From Luteimonas aquatica (lineage in GTDB: Bacteria; Pseudomonadota; Gammaproteobacteria; Xanthomonadales; Xanthomonadaceae), in the NCBI RefSeq assembly GCF_022662575.1, contig NZ_JALBFU010000004.1:124001-188000 (forward strand): a stretch of 64,000 nt of DNA. Reading direction: 5' to 3'. Shown piece after piece: positions 35,001-39,881 of the stretch (position 1 is the stretch's first letter; each line of letters opens with the position of its first letter). The position numbers were made by a program, and so were the translations under genes. The notes under the pieces were generated by a model. It did no database searches, had not been told where the DNA came from, and saw only the letters and a list, made by a program, of their open reading frames with translations.

Positions 35001-35051
35001 GGCTTCGGCAACTGCGCGCCCGAGGATCCGCGCTGCAAGGCGCGGCAGTAG
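23073..35051 (+). CDS. Giant TpsA exoprotein (filamentous haemagglutinin-like, DUF3739 family)
   Basis: 3992 residues. Signal peptide (about 1-30, ending QAQAQ), then the TPS secretion domain with WETFNVG and the signature NRNGVVFG near residue 220. Then a very long, repetitive Gly/Ala/Asp-rich parallel beta-helix (blocks such as DLSGGGDL and GGSITL), and a DUF3739-like C-terminal region from about residue 3500 (AAGRDLYYTPARG, VQAGRNIGPLNPYD). Cysteines are almost absent except two pairs: CDTDHFC and the extreme C-terminus CAPEDPRC (C3981 and C3988). A terminal Cys pair recalls HMW1, where it anchors the protein at its TpsB. Expected to be exported by the cluster's TpsB and to stay at or leave the cell surface as an adhesin-like fibre. 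Confidence 0.93.
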   Translation: MTRNRSVSRPVRVLLLSAAISAALFDQAQAQSNPFLRRGGNPGEEAARAAQRQGLQSVQAQQMAQKSLQAFQRAAQLRASLDAVQAAARAAAAQSGGGIPDGLVKGGLKVVDNVIVDTGPIQAGDPRLSWNNIWFGAKDPKQTVADGQTQVTIEQTQKKAILNWETFNVGTRTTVKFDQSAGGKEASQWIALNRVNDPNAAPSRILGRIEAEGQVYLLNRNGVVFGGASQVNTHSLLASSLDLFSADIAQSNQKFLGQGLRGGTGLSDVLTGIEQLQQGHTPGDIRIEAGARIGTGAGGYSLIVGANVENAGSVSAQDGQAMLVATALGVRRDTSGANTRDNRLPLTFEGFFVGSETDLSGTGRLVNTGIVSSKRGDATLVGYRVEQRGLVSASTSISRPGSISLLALDQIGARNGSGLGNNYGGVLELGKDSVTSIVPELDGETTTSGGSADKAFVPPSMTLAGAQVGFRENSLVLAPGAKVDVVGLGSNLDASARRPPLNSRILMETGSTINVAGLADVQLDMSSNLVEIPRVGQNELADSPNQRNGAFYRQQVVFDRREQGTRGDGVKWVGSPLLNALGYTDQVPRKIDEMLIHGGTVNVIGRDFVMQKGSKIDLDGGFVHFLGGMVETQRLLGADGRVYDLSTADPMLNYVGFAGEQRLDHSRWGVSETYTSPLVGSRRYYESDYVQGGNAGTLNIELARDNARADQPGALILDGDLSARAIAGRYQVKFGQAPKNGALNIGGNSALLEKAFAFGPPADTRSWQIREDRTGLSEGIGMDTPVASLPGGALPPQDPDNPASWSVLSADMVREAGLGSVSIGSRGVIAVEAKTELQVADGGRIALSAGRVEVQGGLTAHAGEIALTSAGGEVYPVGGSAGEYFGRGDVVVGAGAKLDVSGNWVNDNGLQLDRQVGKAFIDGGSITLTARQKGYTSADGVEHDASGSILLEKGAVLDASSGGYVDASGKLAMRDGRPLGAGGDIALQTYVRPPGDGGDPTYLIDNPKLDDSVGRLQFQDATLRADGFARGGTLALRAFGIRIGGDAPADARVLHLDGGFFDGKAFGGYDLSAETDATIVAGTQVRVSQRNLVPDVNALRRAATGTDIRAALPGNGGSAYATLGQLDPFYRPATDFAMRAGDYLGLVAGDPTGTNPVTGTLLLDRGAQLTLDPGGKVALGGRGQVSVLGDITAHGGSISLSGSMPAAAFNSGSRTNSVWVGADSRLDVSGLALTDPLAPPRPGSDGQLRPRTGKVLDGGSITLSNEGGYVVVEDGAQLDLSGARAVFDLPGGPNPSRPGTDTLQPRAVWSDGGILTLASSAGLFFDGRIAAAGGDAAARGGELHLVPLAQDASLNPDALRAEGIVFEQSGSRLPAELRPGDVVEPGQDKPSGLLYFAADRLQGSGIDTLVAGNQTPDGAAEEASLVPIAFSGNVDLSVARAIQFNAPLYTMLPAGSSDLAAVGSGNQVRLRAAYVGLNGFRPRGGTTPELPTLAQPGATSLTVVADHIDLGGQFALSNVGQASFESRGDIRFHTPSPYAVNQDGSARLGELLSAGDLTFKAAQLYPGSGEGFLVRAVGATDPLTGTRADTRITVLPNGQRGVPLSADGALFFDATTIEQQGTIRAPSGRIVLGITDPTDAAARALFGNRELAATQRVHLADGSLTSVSLEGAILPYGTTVDGLQWRYDTGGNGGNLGLNAPPQKRIEFGGADIALDTGATIDLSGGGDLQAIEWVPGTGGSRDLLSPYNTSYANGGSDQVPLYPDARGVYAIVPGLQSPVAATDPIFDKGASPAALGRAVYLSGVPGLPDGVYTLLPAKYATLPGALRVVQRPGTQDATSTQNLVLPDGSVRVSGYFVDGLTGARDARSTQFEVQSRQVWGQYSEYTVTGANRFFADLAARGGKAAPQLARDAGQLILSATRTLDLGATLKTGADKGGAAAQIDIASRALQVRDTDHDALAGYVQLDVNALNALGAGSLLIGGIREQTAEGTRIDVKADSVVVSNDAADPLHAPEILLAAAPSDGQGAGLRIEGGSAIEARGDLSAGNLRPILIGREADAAKGIAAVSGDGALLRLSNAGEAPIVRANVPVADQAQGRLEVGADAQLHGGASLTLDSTGDTRVSADALLQGKSIAANAGRIRFDNGSLESGGSADAGGLVIGENSLKQFAAADRVSLRSYGSMDFVGDIDLRVDKALTLSAGTFASDGGKVNLSADRLTIANELGAKGSGAAGTGTLTLGGREVAFGQGDAAFAGFGGVAVSAKEAVVGRGKGVYDFGALDVDVRAPVIRADAGADSTLKTTGALRLSRSAGEASAQAPLGGAWTFVGGSLESDALIRANAGSVDLQATSGDLRLKAGGLIDVSGAEKTFFDTAAYAPGGAIGLRADKGGVFLAEGATLDFSAHARGGDAGSLEVSAPTRNAELLGTLKGGAGQGDGGSFGLDVGGAVDLDALSARLAASGIDEAIAVKTRAGNLVLSEGHALHARRVSLVADGGEDTVQRDAANGNVIVDGSIDASGTAGGSIDLWGRHGVAVNGSLLAKGSAADQRGGTVRIGTSGHGDGTLDAEHGYQNVDAGAAGIIALGEHARIDVSGGTVEFRAPLLRGGEVNVTIDGDARIAGAREVGMEAYAVWSTTDASTDPGKHFDGIIDPAGWYDAKGELVDGALRDRGGNLVYARAGGVWRDAAGNPLSAPPSAEDMARYFFTPDAANADHSRFYGYLDEDARTPGTLMGFVQRPGFAFEQRFAHVANFRARAGIELRNPDADVNGGAVSVLTGWNLGSGETPDALDYRYNGNAPVLTLRAQKDVVIKASLSDGFFQLANKYGGGGPQSSFGVVDPLWGNALNVFAGYSGYDFSALVARPTDGIAGDPAQVAQYYAQYKMLLDMLLEKPPELGGGLEWMTIFPYFTDYGIPVDPGLPGAPPPPTGPADYENYLAAYRSYLLAAYNAGNSTFTVPEFQPPALPVLGPVPPGKRYNAPSLQARIDNPLPLATATLIGGDSSRYRIVAGADLSSVRPDAVREGGEGDVVLDGHRRFQEAGRSDVLTPTTVRTGTGEIDMVAANDLRFADVLSPASIYTAGRPVAGTQPGVDVEVKYGEGQNDPASSRIADVVVGANANAEAAGDILLEAGRDILGNRQLYDVDGSITGLAGNYIAQYWWPWLQVGNPLNANQDGLAAGWINFGGFAQGVMSVGGNVRVRADRDIRELSVSLPSNYVVDADASGGRRTYGGGNLEVAAGRDVLGGDYYVAKGAGTLKAGGSLGSAFTLDEQGPNGQTLSSAVAPVFAVQGDSAWSIQAGRGAEIGAIVNPMDLDANSFSFVFDNLIAAAAETGLGAGSAIDITAIDGDLRMSTLLMPGALFGYGARGTFPGDDASRAKSPMFDNLLPASLRMAALGGGLTVERGGRLYPSALGQLQLLAEGDIALHNVTGLPGETLTMLDVPLASGGDISTNLRDQKLNLHRDDAEPVRIYSAQGDIVNGLDSEGMSVGPLTLDLPKPARIRAGRDIVNLDLRAQNYAASDITQIAAGRDLYYTPARGASSTSQLLVEVGGPGLLEVQAGRNIGPLNPYDVNTSLTANTGGFRTIGDRDNAGLPADGADIAVRFGVGPGIATGAFAARYLDPAAADATDAYRAWLSEFVLRLENDRLRREGRPPLASMSPEEAWTAFGKLSAEQRQPLVDRVFLDILKQVGIDYQNPASPDYRQYRRGYEAINTLFPAQYGYTANNLEGGENGAAQRVRTGSLDMRGSTLQTQRGGDVRIIGPGGGVLVGSAAAAPIIFDPSGNVIVGPKDLGILAMQAGDIGLFTDDSVLLAQSRVFTQRGGDLTMWSSNGDINAGKGAKTSSEKSRNAYLCDTDHFCQVDASGQISGAGIAASQTDPDGEPGDAVLVAPRGTVDAGDAGIRVSGNLIVAAQFVANADNIQVQGETVGVQGARGTDSGALTAASSAASAVSDAAGNLAEQRPAQARDVPAVISVQVIGFGNCAPEDPRCKARQ

Positions 35052-35377
35052 CGAAGCGGCGCGGCCTCGCGATGCCGGCCGAGGCTCGCGCCGCGGAAAA
35101 TCCGTCCGCTCCATCGAATAAATGCCGGAGCGGATCCGGCAGGGTATTTATCCCGGCGCCGCTTCGAAAAACGCGCGCGTCCGGCAGATGCCGGCAGCCG
35201 GCATGAATGGGGTGCGTCGGATTATGACCGCTTGCAGGCGCACGTCACTAAAGATTCACCTCTCCGACACTGGCCGATAATCGGGGCGGCCGAGAATCTC
35301 CGCGCGCTCAGCCCAATGAGGGCGCACACATGGAAATTATCCCCCCGGACCACGCGTCCCATCTCTGGAGATTATCA
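35052..35377. other. Intergenic region between tpsA and the PstS-like gene
   Basis: 326 bp without a gene. It contains a small stem-loop TGCCGG-AGCGGAT-CCGGCA (35123-35141) that may mark the end of the tpsA transcript, and the promoter/Pho-box-like element of the PstS-like gene. An in-frame ATG at 35330 could extend the PstS-like protein by 16 residues but gives a worse signal peptide. Confidence 0.5.
35242..35281 (+). promoter_or_regulatory. Pho-box-like repeats and -10 upstream of the PstS-like gene
   Basis: Heptamers ACGTCAC (35242), GATTCAC (35253) and CCGACAC (35264) recur every 11 bp, the PhoB unit length. A good -10 GATAAT follows at 35276-35281, 12 bp after the second unit, as in PhoB-dependent promoters where the Pho box replaces the -35. 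Confidence 0.5.
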
Positions 35378-36766
35378 GTGTCTCACGCAGCCTTCACTTC
35401 GCGCGGCCTCAGCGCGCTCGCTCTTGCCACGACGGCCCTGCTGTTCGCGGGCTCCGCTCTGGCCGCCGAGAATCTGTATGGCGGTGGCGCCACCTTCCCG
35501 GCCGTTCCCTACGTCGGTAGCGCGTATCTCACCCCCAACCCGGACGCCCGCCTGTCGACGAACATCACCGGCCACAACCCGGGTCCGGGCTTCACCGTCG
35601 CCGGCATCGGCACCGGCTCGGTGTTCGCCGCCTACACCACCAACACCACCAACAAGATCGGCTACTGCCAGACCGGCAGCGGCCTGGGCAAGCAGACGCT
35701 GACCGGCGCCGTCGCCGCCAACCAGAGCTGCCGCGACTTCAGCGCCAGCCCGGTCGCGCTCAGCGCCGGCGCCGCGCAGCCCGACTTCACCGGCACGGAT
35801 TCGCCGATCAGCACCAATGACTACAACGCCTTCAACAGCAACACCGCCCTGCTCGGTGCCCGTACCGGCATCGTGCAGGTGCCGACGCTGGCCGGCGCCA
35901 TCGCCCTGCCGCACAACGCTTCGGTCAACGGCGTCACCCAGCTGCAGCTGACCGTGCCGCAGATCTGCGCGATCTACTCGGCCAAGGTGAAGACCTGGAA
36001 CAACGTGCGCAGCGACGGCACCTACAACACCACCACCGGCGTGGCTGTGGGCACGGGCAACATCAACATCGTCTACCGCACCGACGGCAGCGGCACCACG
36101 TTCGCCTTCACCAGCTTCCTGCGCGCCAAGTGCAACCCGGCCGGCCAGCCGCATCCGGACGTCCCGGCCGGCTTCGTGTTCGCGCCGAACCAGAGCTTCG
36201 CCGCCGCGATCCCCGGCGGCGTGGCCATCTATGCCGCCTCCACCGCCGCCAGCGGCAACAACGGCGTGGTGACGGCCGTGCGCACCACGGTGAGCAACGG
36301 CCTGGGCTACGCCGATTTCGGCGAAGTCGCGGCGCAGACGGGCACCAAGTTCGCCCATGTCGGCACCACCAGCGCCACGTACTACAGCCCGGCCACGTTC
36401 GGCAGCACCGGTCCGATCAGCATCAACCCGACCTATCTCAAGCAGGGCCAGGTGCTGGACGGCGCGACGCTGAACGCCGCTCCGGGTTCGCAGACGGCCA
36501 CCGTGAAGAACTGCCTGCTCGTGGTCGATCCGGCCGCGCCGATCTCCGGCACGTATCCGATCGCCGCCATCACCTACCTCAACGCCTATTACGGCGGCAA
36601 CGGCACGGCTGCCAAGATCCAGGCGCTCAAGGATCTGCTGGGCATCTTCTACAACGTCAATCCGCGTCCGACGCTGCCCGCCGGTTTCGCCTACGTCAAC
36701 GGCAACGCGATCTTCAACTCGACCGTCGCCGGCTCCACCGGCAAGATCAACACCTGCATCAACTGA
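35378..36766 (+). CDS. Secreted PstS-like phosphate-binding protein
   Basis: 462 residues. GTG start with TGGAG 7 nt upstream and a clean signal peptide (GLSALALATTALLFAGSALA). The mature protein begins AENLYGGGATFPAVPYVG, and carries PstS-type elements: GYCQTGSG, PQICAIYSAKVKTWNNV and a phosphate-loop-like YRTDGSGTTFAFTSF. Family members bind phosphate in the periplasm or outside the cell. No pstCAB permease genes are adjacent, so a scavenging, extracellular or sensory role is as likely as classical ABC import. It follows tpsA and ends in a strong terminator. Confidence 0.88.
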   Translation: MSHAAFTSRGLSALALATTALLFAGSALAAENLYGGGATFPAVPYVGSAYLTPNPDARLSTNITGHNPGPGFTVAGIGTGSVFAAYTTNTTNKIGYCQTGSGLGKQTLTGAVAANQSCRDFSASPVALSAGAAQPDFTGTDSPISTNDYNAFNSNTALLGARTGIVQVPTLAGAIALPHNASVNGVTQLQLTVPQICAIYSAKVKTWNNVRSDGTYNTTTGVAVGTGNINIVYRTDGSGTTFAFTSFLRAKCNPAGQPHPDVPAGFVFAPNQSFAAAIPGGVAIYAASTAASGNNGVVTAVRTTVSNGLGYADFGEVAAQTGTKFAHVGTTSATYYSPATFGSTGPISINPTYLKQGQVLDGATLNAAPGSQTATVKNCLLVVDPAAPISGTYPIAAITYLNAYYGGNGTAAKIQALKDLLGIFYNVNPRPTLPAGFAYVNGNAIFNSTVAGSTGKINTCIN

Positions 36767-36791
36767 TCTTCGTAGAAAGTCAGCGCGTAAA

Positions 36792-36828
36792 AAATCCCCC
36801 CGGAGCGATCCGGGGGGATTTGCTTTTT
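36792..36828 (+). terminator. Intrinsic terminator of the PstS-like gene
   Basis: Perfect 13-bp stem AAATCCCCCCGGA / TCCGGGGGGATTT with loop GCGA, followed two bases later by TTTTT, 26 bp after the stop codon. The A-rich left flank could let it serve the converging cysteine-rich gene as well. Confidence 0.92.
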
Positions 36829-36853
36829 CCGTCTGAAGCGAAGGATGGAGGAA

Positions 36854-37345
36854 TCAGTCGGCGCCGCAGAAGCAGGTGGCGTTCGCGGCCGCGCTGCCGT
36901 TGGCGGGCGCGGCCACCAGCAGCGCGCAGTCGGCCTCGGTCACGGTCTCGGTGGCGGAAGCCTGCTGGCTGCAGGCGCCGGCCAGCGCCTTGCCGGTCTT
37001 GCCCGCCTTCAGCGCCGCCTCGCAGCTCGCCGAGACCTCGTCGCCGCTGGCCAGCTTGCCGGTGCTCGACACCGCGACGGTGGAACCGGCGGCCGAGGCG
37101 ACGCCCAGGCCGATCACCTCGACCTTGCGCGCGCCGCTCGGGCAGGCGTTGACCGCGGTGCAGTAGGCCGAGTCGTCGGCGGTGGCGGTGCCCTTGGCCG
37201 TGCCGAACACCTGCACGACGCCGGGGAAGTAGTTCACGGTCTTGCAGCTTCCCGCATAGGCGTCGGGCGCGAGCCCGATGACGCTCACCAGCGCGACCGC
37301 CGCCATAGTCAGGGGTTTCCTTGCAGTGAAAGCCATGAATTTCAT
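36854..37345 (-). CDS. Exported cysteine-rich protein, function unknown
   Basis: 163 residues: signal peptide (PLTMAAVALVSVIGLAPDAY then AG), then a small Ala/Ser/Thr/Gly-rich mature protein with eight cysteines, ending NATCFCGAD. An even cysteine number in an exported protein suggests up to four disulfides. No family recognised. It converges on the PstS-like gene and has its own promoter region with a Pho-box-like element, so it may belong to the same phosphate response. Confidence 0.75.
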   Translation of the reverse strand: MKFMAFTARKPLTMAAVALVSVIGLAPDAYAGSCKTVNYFPGVVQVFGTAKGTATADDSAYCTAVNACPSGARKVEVIGLGVASAAGSTVAVSSTGKLASGDEVSASCEAALKAGKTGKALAGACSQQASATETVTEADCALLVAAPANGSAAANATCFCGAD

Positions 37346-37677
37346 TGCCGATCTCCGTGGATGAAGTAGGGACGCCCGCGCGTCGCGGGTCGTCGGGGCA
37401 AGGCTTGTCCCGGGCGCGGCGTCGGCCGGGACGATGGCCAGGCGCGGACCGGGCGGTGCCGTGTGTGTTGATCCCCGCGACGTTTATAGGCCGGGGCCGT
37501 GTCCGGGCATTTTCAGTTTCGTGACATGGAAAACGCCGGCGGATAATCGCGGAGAAAATCCGCCCGCATGACCGGATGCGGCCGCGGGATATTGTTTGCG
37601 GGCGCGGATAATCCGCGCCCCGCGGCGCGGCTCGCGGGATTGGCTCGTGGGAGCGTCTGGCGGGAGTGCTGGCGCGG
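37346..37677. other. Intergenic region between the cysteine-rich gene and the AgaR-type gene
   Basis: 332 bp without a gene. It holds the putative promoter of the cysteine-rich gene and a stem-loop GGCGCGGA-TAA-TCCGCGCC (37601-37619). The stem-loop lies about 60 bp beyond the stop codon of the AgaR-type regulator and could be its terminator, although no T-run follows. Confidence 0.5.
37483..37527 (-). promoter_or_regulatory. Putative Pho-box promoter of the cysteine-rich gene
   Basis: On the minus strand, ATGTCAC-GAAA-CTGAAAA (37510-37527) is followed by a -10-like TATAAA (37483-37488). It shares the 11-base core TGTCACGAAAC with the element upstream of tpsA. Confidence 0.4.
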
Positions 37678-38454
37678 TCAGCCCGCGGGGTCGGCCACGA
37701 TCAGCTCGATGCCGAGCCGCTGCAGGCCTTCGCGGTAATCGTGGCTGATGCCGGCGTCGGTGATGATCACGTGCACCTGTTCCAGGCGCGCGATGCGGTG
37801 CAGGCTGACGCGGCCGAACTTGGAGGCGTCGGTGAGCACCACCACCTTGCGCGCTCGCTCGACCATGCGGTGGTTGAGGCTAGCCTCGGCCTCGTGGTGG
37901 GTGGTCAGGCCGAACTGCAGGTCCAGCCCGTCGGCGCCGAGGAACACGGTGTCGAAGCTGTAGGTGTTGAGGCTGGCCTCGGCCTGGCTGCCGTGCAGCG
38001 ACAGCGACTGCTTGCGCAGCTGGCCGCCGGTGAGCAGCAGTTCCACGCCCGGCGCGTGGGCCAGCTCCCAGGCCACGTTGAGGCCGTTGGTCATCACCGT
38101 GACGTCGCGGTGCTGGCGCAGGTGGCGCGCCAGGGTCATGGTGGTGGAACCGGAGTCGATGATGATGTTCTCGCCCGGCTGCACCAGCTGCGCCGCGCGC
38201 GCGCCGATGGATTCCTTCAGCGGCAGGTTCAGCGCGTCCTTCTCGTGGATGTCGCGTTCCTGCGGCGGCGTGCGCACCAGCGCCGCACCGCCGTGGGTGC
38301 GGTTGGCCAGGCCCTGCGATTCGATCTGGCGCAGGTCGGCGCGGATGGTGACCGTGGAGACCTCGAAGCGCTCGGCCAGCTCGCCCACCTGCACGCCGCC
38401 GTGCTCGACCAGCAGTTCGAGGATGCGTTGGCGGCGTTGGCGGGTATTGCGCAT
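37678..38454 (-). CDS. DeoR-family repressor, AgaR-like
   Basis: 258 residues. N-terminal DeoR helix-turn-helix (about 5-60: RQRRQRILELLVEHGGVQVG, then VSTVTIRADLRQIESQG) and a sugar-phosphate sensor domain with the typical DSGSTTMTLARHL and TNGLNVAWEL. Last gene of the agaS - kinase - agaZ - regulator run, 51 bp after agaZ. By context it should repress the GalNAc genes and respond to an amino-sugar or tagatose phosphate. Its probable sites lie in the agaS/GH31 divergent promoter. Confidence 0.88.
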   Translation of the reverse strand: MRNTRQRRQRILELLVEHGGVQVGELAERFEVSTVTIRADLRQIESQGLANRTHGGAALVRTPPQERDIHEKDALNLPLKESIGARAAQLVQPGENIIIDSGSTTMTLARHLRQHRDVTVMTNGLNVAWELAHAPGVELLLTGGQLRKQSLSLHGSQAEASLNTYSFDTVFLGADGLDLQFGLTTHHEAEASLNHRMVERARKVVVLTDASKFGRVSLHRIARLEQVHVIITDAGISHDYREGLQRLGIELIVADPAG

Positions 38455-38505
38455 GGGGCGGACCTGGACCTGCTGGACTTTGCGACGGGAGACGGAAGCG
38501 GAAGC

Positions 38506-39825
38506 TTAGCCTTTCGAAAGTATCGTATCGGAAGACGTTTCGTTTTCGAACGTGCCGGCGCAGGCGCGGGCGTATTCGCCCAGGCACGCGGCGACCTTGT
38601 GGCGGACCAGGGCCAGCGGCTCGGCCGCGACGTCGCCGGCCTCCAGCGCGCGCTGCTGCTCGGGCAGGAACTGGCGCAGCAGGATCGAGGGCAGGCCGTA
38701 GCGGCGCAGGTTGTCGACCAGGCGGTCGACGGCGTCGCGCACGGCCGGCTCGCCCCAGTAGTAGCGGCAGCGGTCGCTGAGTGCGTAGCGGCGCAGCAGG
38801 CGCAGCCGCGCCTCGTCGCCGTGGTAGTGCTGGCGCCACGACGCCGGGCGCTCGACCATGCAGCGGTCCAGGACGTCCGGCAGCCGCGAGCGTTCGGCCT
38901 GCGGCACCAGTTCGTCCTCGATCGCCGCCAGCGCGAACAGCGCCTCGCGCAGGGCGAAGGTCGCCGCCGGTCCTACCTTGAGGATGGCGAAGTGGTCGCG
39001 CACCAGCGCGCGCAGCCCGGCCTCGGTCTGGTAGTCGGTGGAGTGGGCCTCGTACACCAGGCGCGGCTGCGTCAGGATGAAGGCCGACAGCGCGCGCGCG
39101 GCGGCCGGATCGTAGTGCTGCACGTCGCTGTGGTCGAAATCCACGCCCGGCTGCACCACCATCGCGATCACCCGCTCCCAGGCCGGCGCCAGGTCGGGCG
39201 CGGCGAAGGCCTGGCGATGGATCTCCAGCGTGCGCGCGGCGGCTTCCGGGCGCGTGACCTGCACGCCGCCGCCCAGCGAGGATTCGCCGCCCGGCACCGG
39301 CACTTCGGTGCCGATCACGTACACCGGCGGCGGCCAGCCGGCCTCGGCGGCGCTGCGCTCGGCGATGCGCGCCAGCTCGGCCGAGCGCGCGGCGACGATC
39401 TCGTCGGGCAGCGGCGTCGGATCGTCGGCGCAGGACATGCTGCAGTCCAAGTGGATTTTGTGGAAACCGGCGGACGCGTACGCGGCGATCAGCTCGCGCG
39501 CATGCGCCATCGCCTCGGCCGCCGGCTGTTTCTGCCAGGCGTTCGGACCGAGGTGGTCGCCGCCGAGCACCAGGCGCTCGGCCGGGAAATCCTGCGCGCG
39601 CGCCAGCTCCAGCACGAAGGCGCGGAACTGCGCCGGCGTCATGCCGGTATAGCCGCCGAACTGGTCGACCTGGTTGGAGGTGGCCTCGATCAGCAGCACG
39701 GTGTCGTGGCGCCGCGCGACCTGCATCGCCGCCAGCAGCACCTGCTCGTGACTGCAGCACACGCTGTACAGGCCGACCGGCGCGCCGCGGCGATGGGCGG
39801 CGACCAGGGACTGGAGGACGGACAT
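38506..39825 (-). CDS. AgaZ/KbaZ/GatZ-type tagatose phosphate protein
   Basis: 439 residues, TIM-barrel family of GatZ/KbaZ, beginning MSVLQSLVAAHRRGAPVGLY, with VLLIEATSNQVDQFGGYTGM, LGGDHLGPNAWQ and FHKIHLDCSMSC. In E. coli this family is the non-catalytic subunit of D-tagatose-1,6-bisphosphate aldolase. In the GalNAc pathways of other proteobacteria AgaZ has been proposed to be a tagatose-6-phosphate kinase. Which applies here cannot be read from sequence. No catalytic aldolase (KbaY/GatY) gene is in the window. Confidence 0.88.
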   Translation of the reverse strand: MSVLQSLVAAHRRGAPVGLYSVCCSHEQVLLAAMQVARRHDTVLLIEATSNQVDQFGGYTGMTPAQFRAFVLELARAQDFPAERLVLGGDHLGPNAWQKQPAAEAMAHARELIAAYASAGFHKIHLDCSMSCADDPTPLPDEIVAARSAELARIAERSAAEAGWPPPVYVIGTEVPVPGGESSLGGGVQVTRPEAAARTLEIHRQAFAAPDLAPAWERVIAMVVQPGVDFDHSDVQHYDPAAARALSAFILTQPRLVYEAHSTDYQTEAGLRALVRDHFAILKVGPAATFALREALFALAAIEDELVPQAERSRLPDVLDRCMVERPASWRQHYHGDEARLRLLRRYALSDRCRYYWGEPAVRDAVDRLVDNLRRYGLPSILLRQFLPEQQRALEAGDVAAEPLALVRHKVAACLGEYARACAGTFENETSSDTILSKG

Positions 39826-39881
39826 GGAACGGTCTCCGGAACGGGAAGCGGGAGGATCGGGACGAACGGCGAAAGGGAGGA

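Noticed and set aside
29406-35114. A continuous 1902-residue minus-strand open frame inside the second half of tpsA
   Set aside because: Same antisense composition as the first; no ribosome site and no family features.
35330-35377. Earlier ATG for the PstS-like protein
   Set aside because: It adds a non-hydrophobic stretch before the signal peptide; the GTG at 35378 has a better-spaced Shine-Dalgarno.
38511-38520. CTTTCGAAAG palindrome as a stand-alone promoter of the regulator gene
   Set aside because: It lies within agaZ coding sequence and no -10/-35 pair could be placed; kept only as a possible secondary AgaR site.
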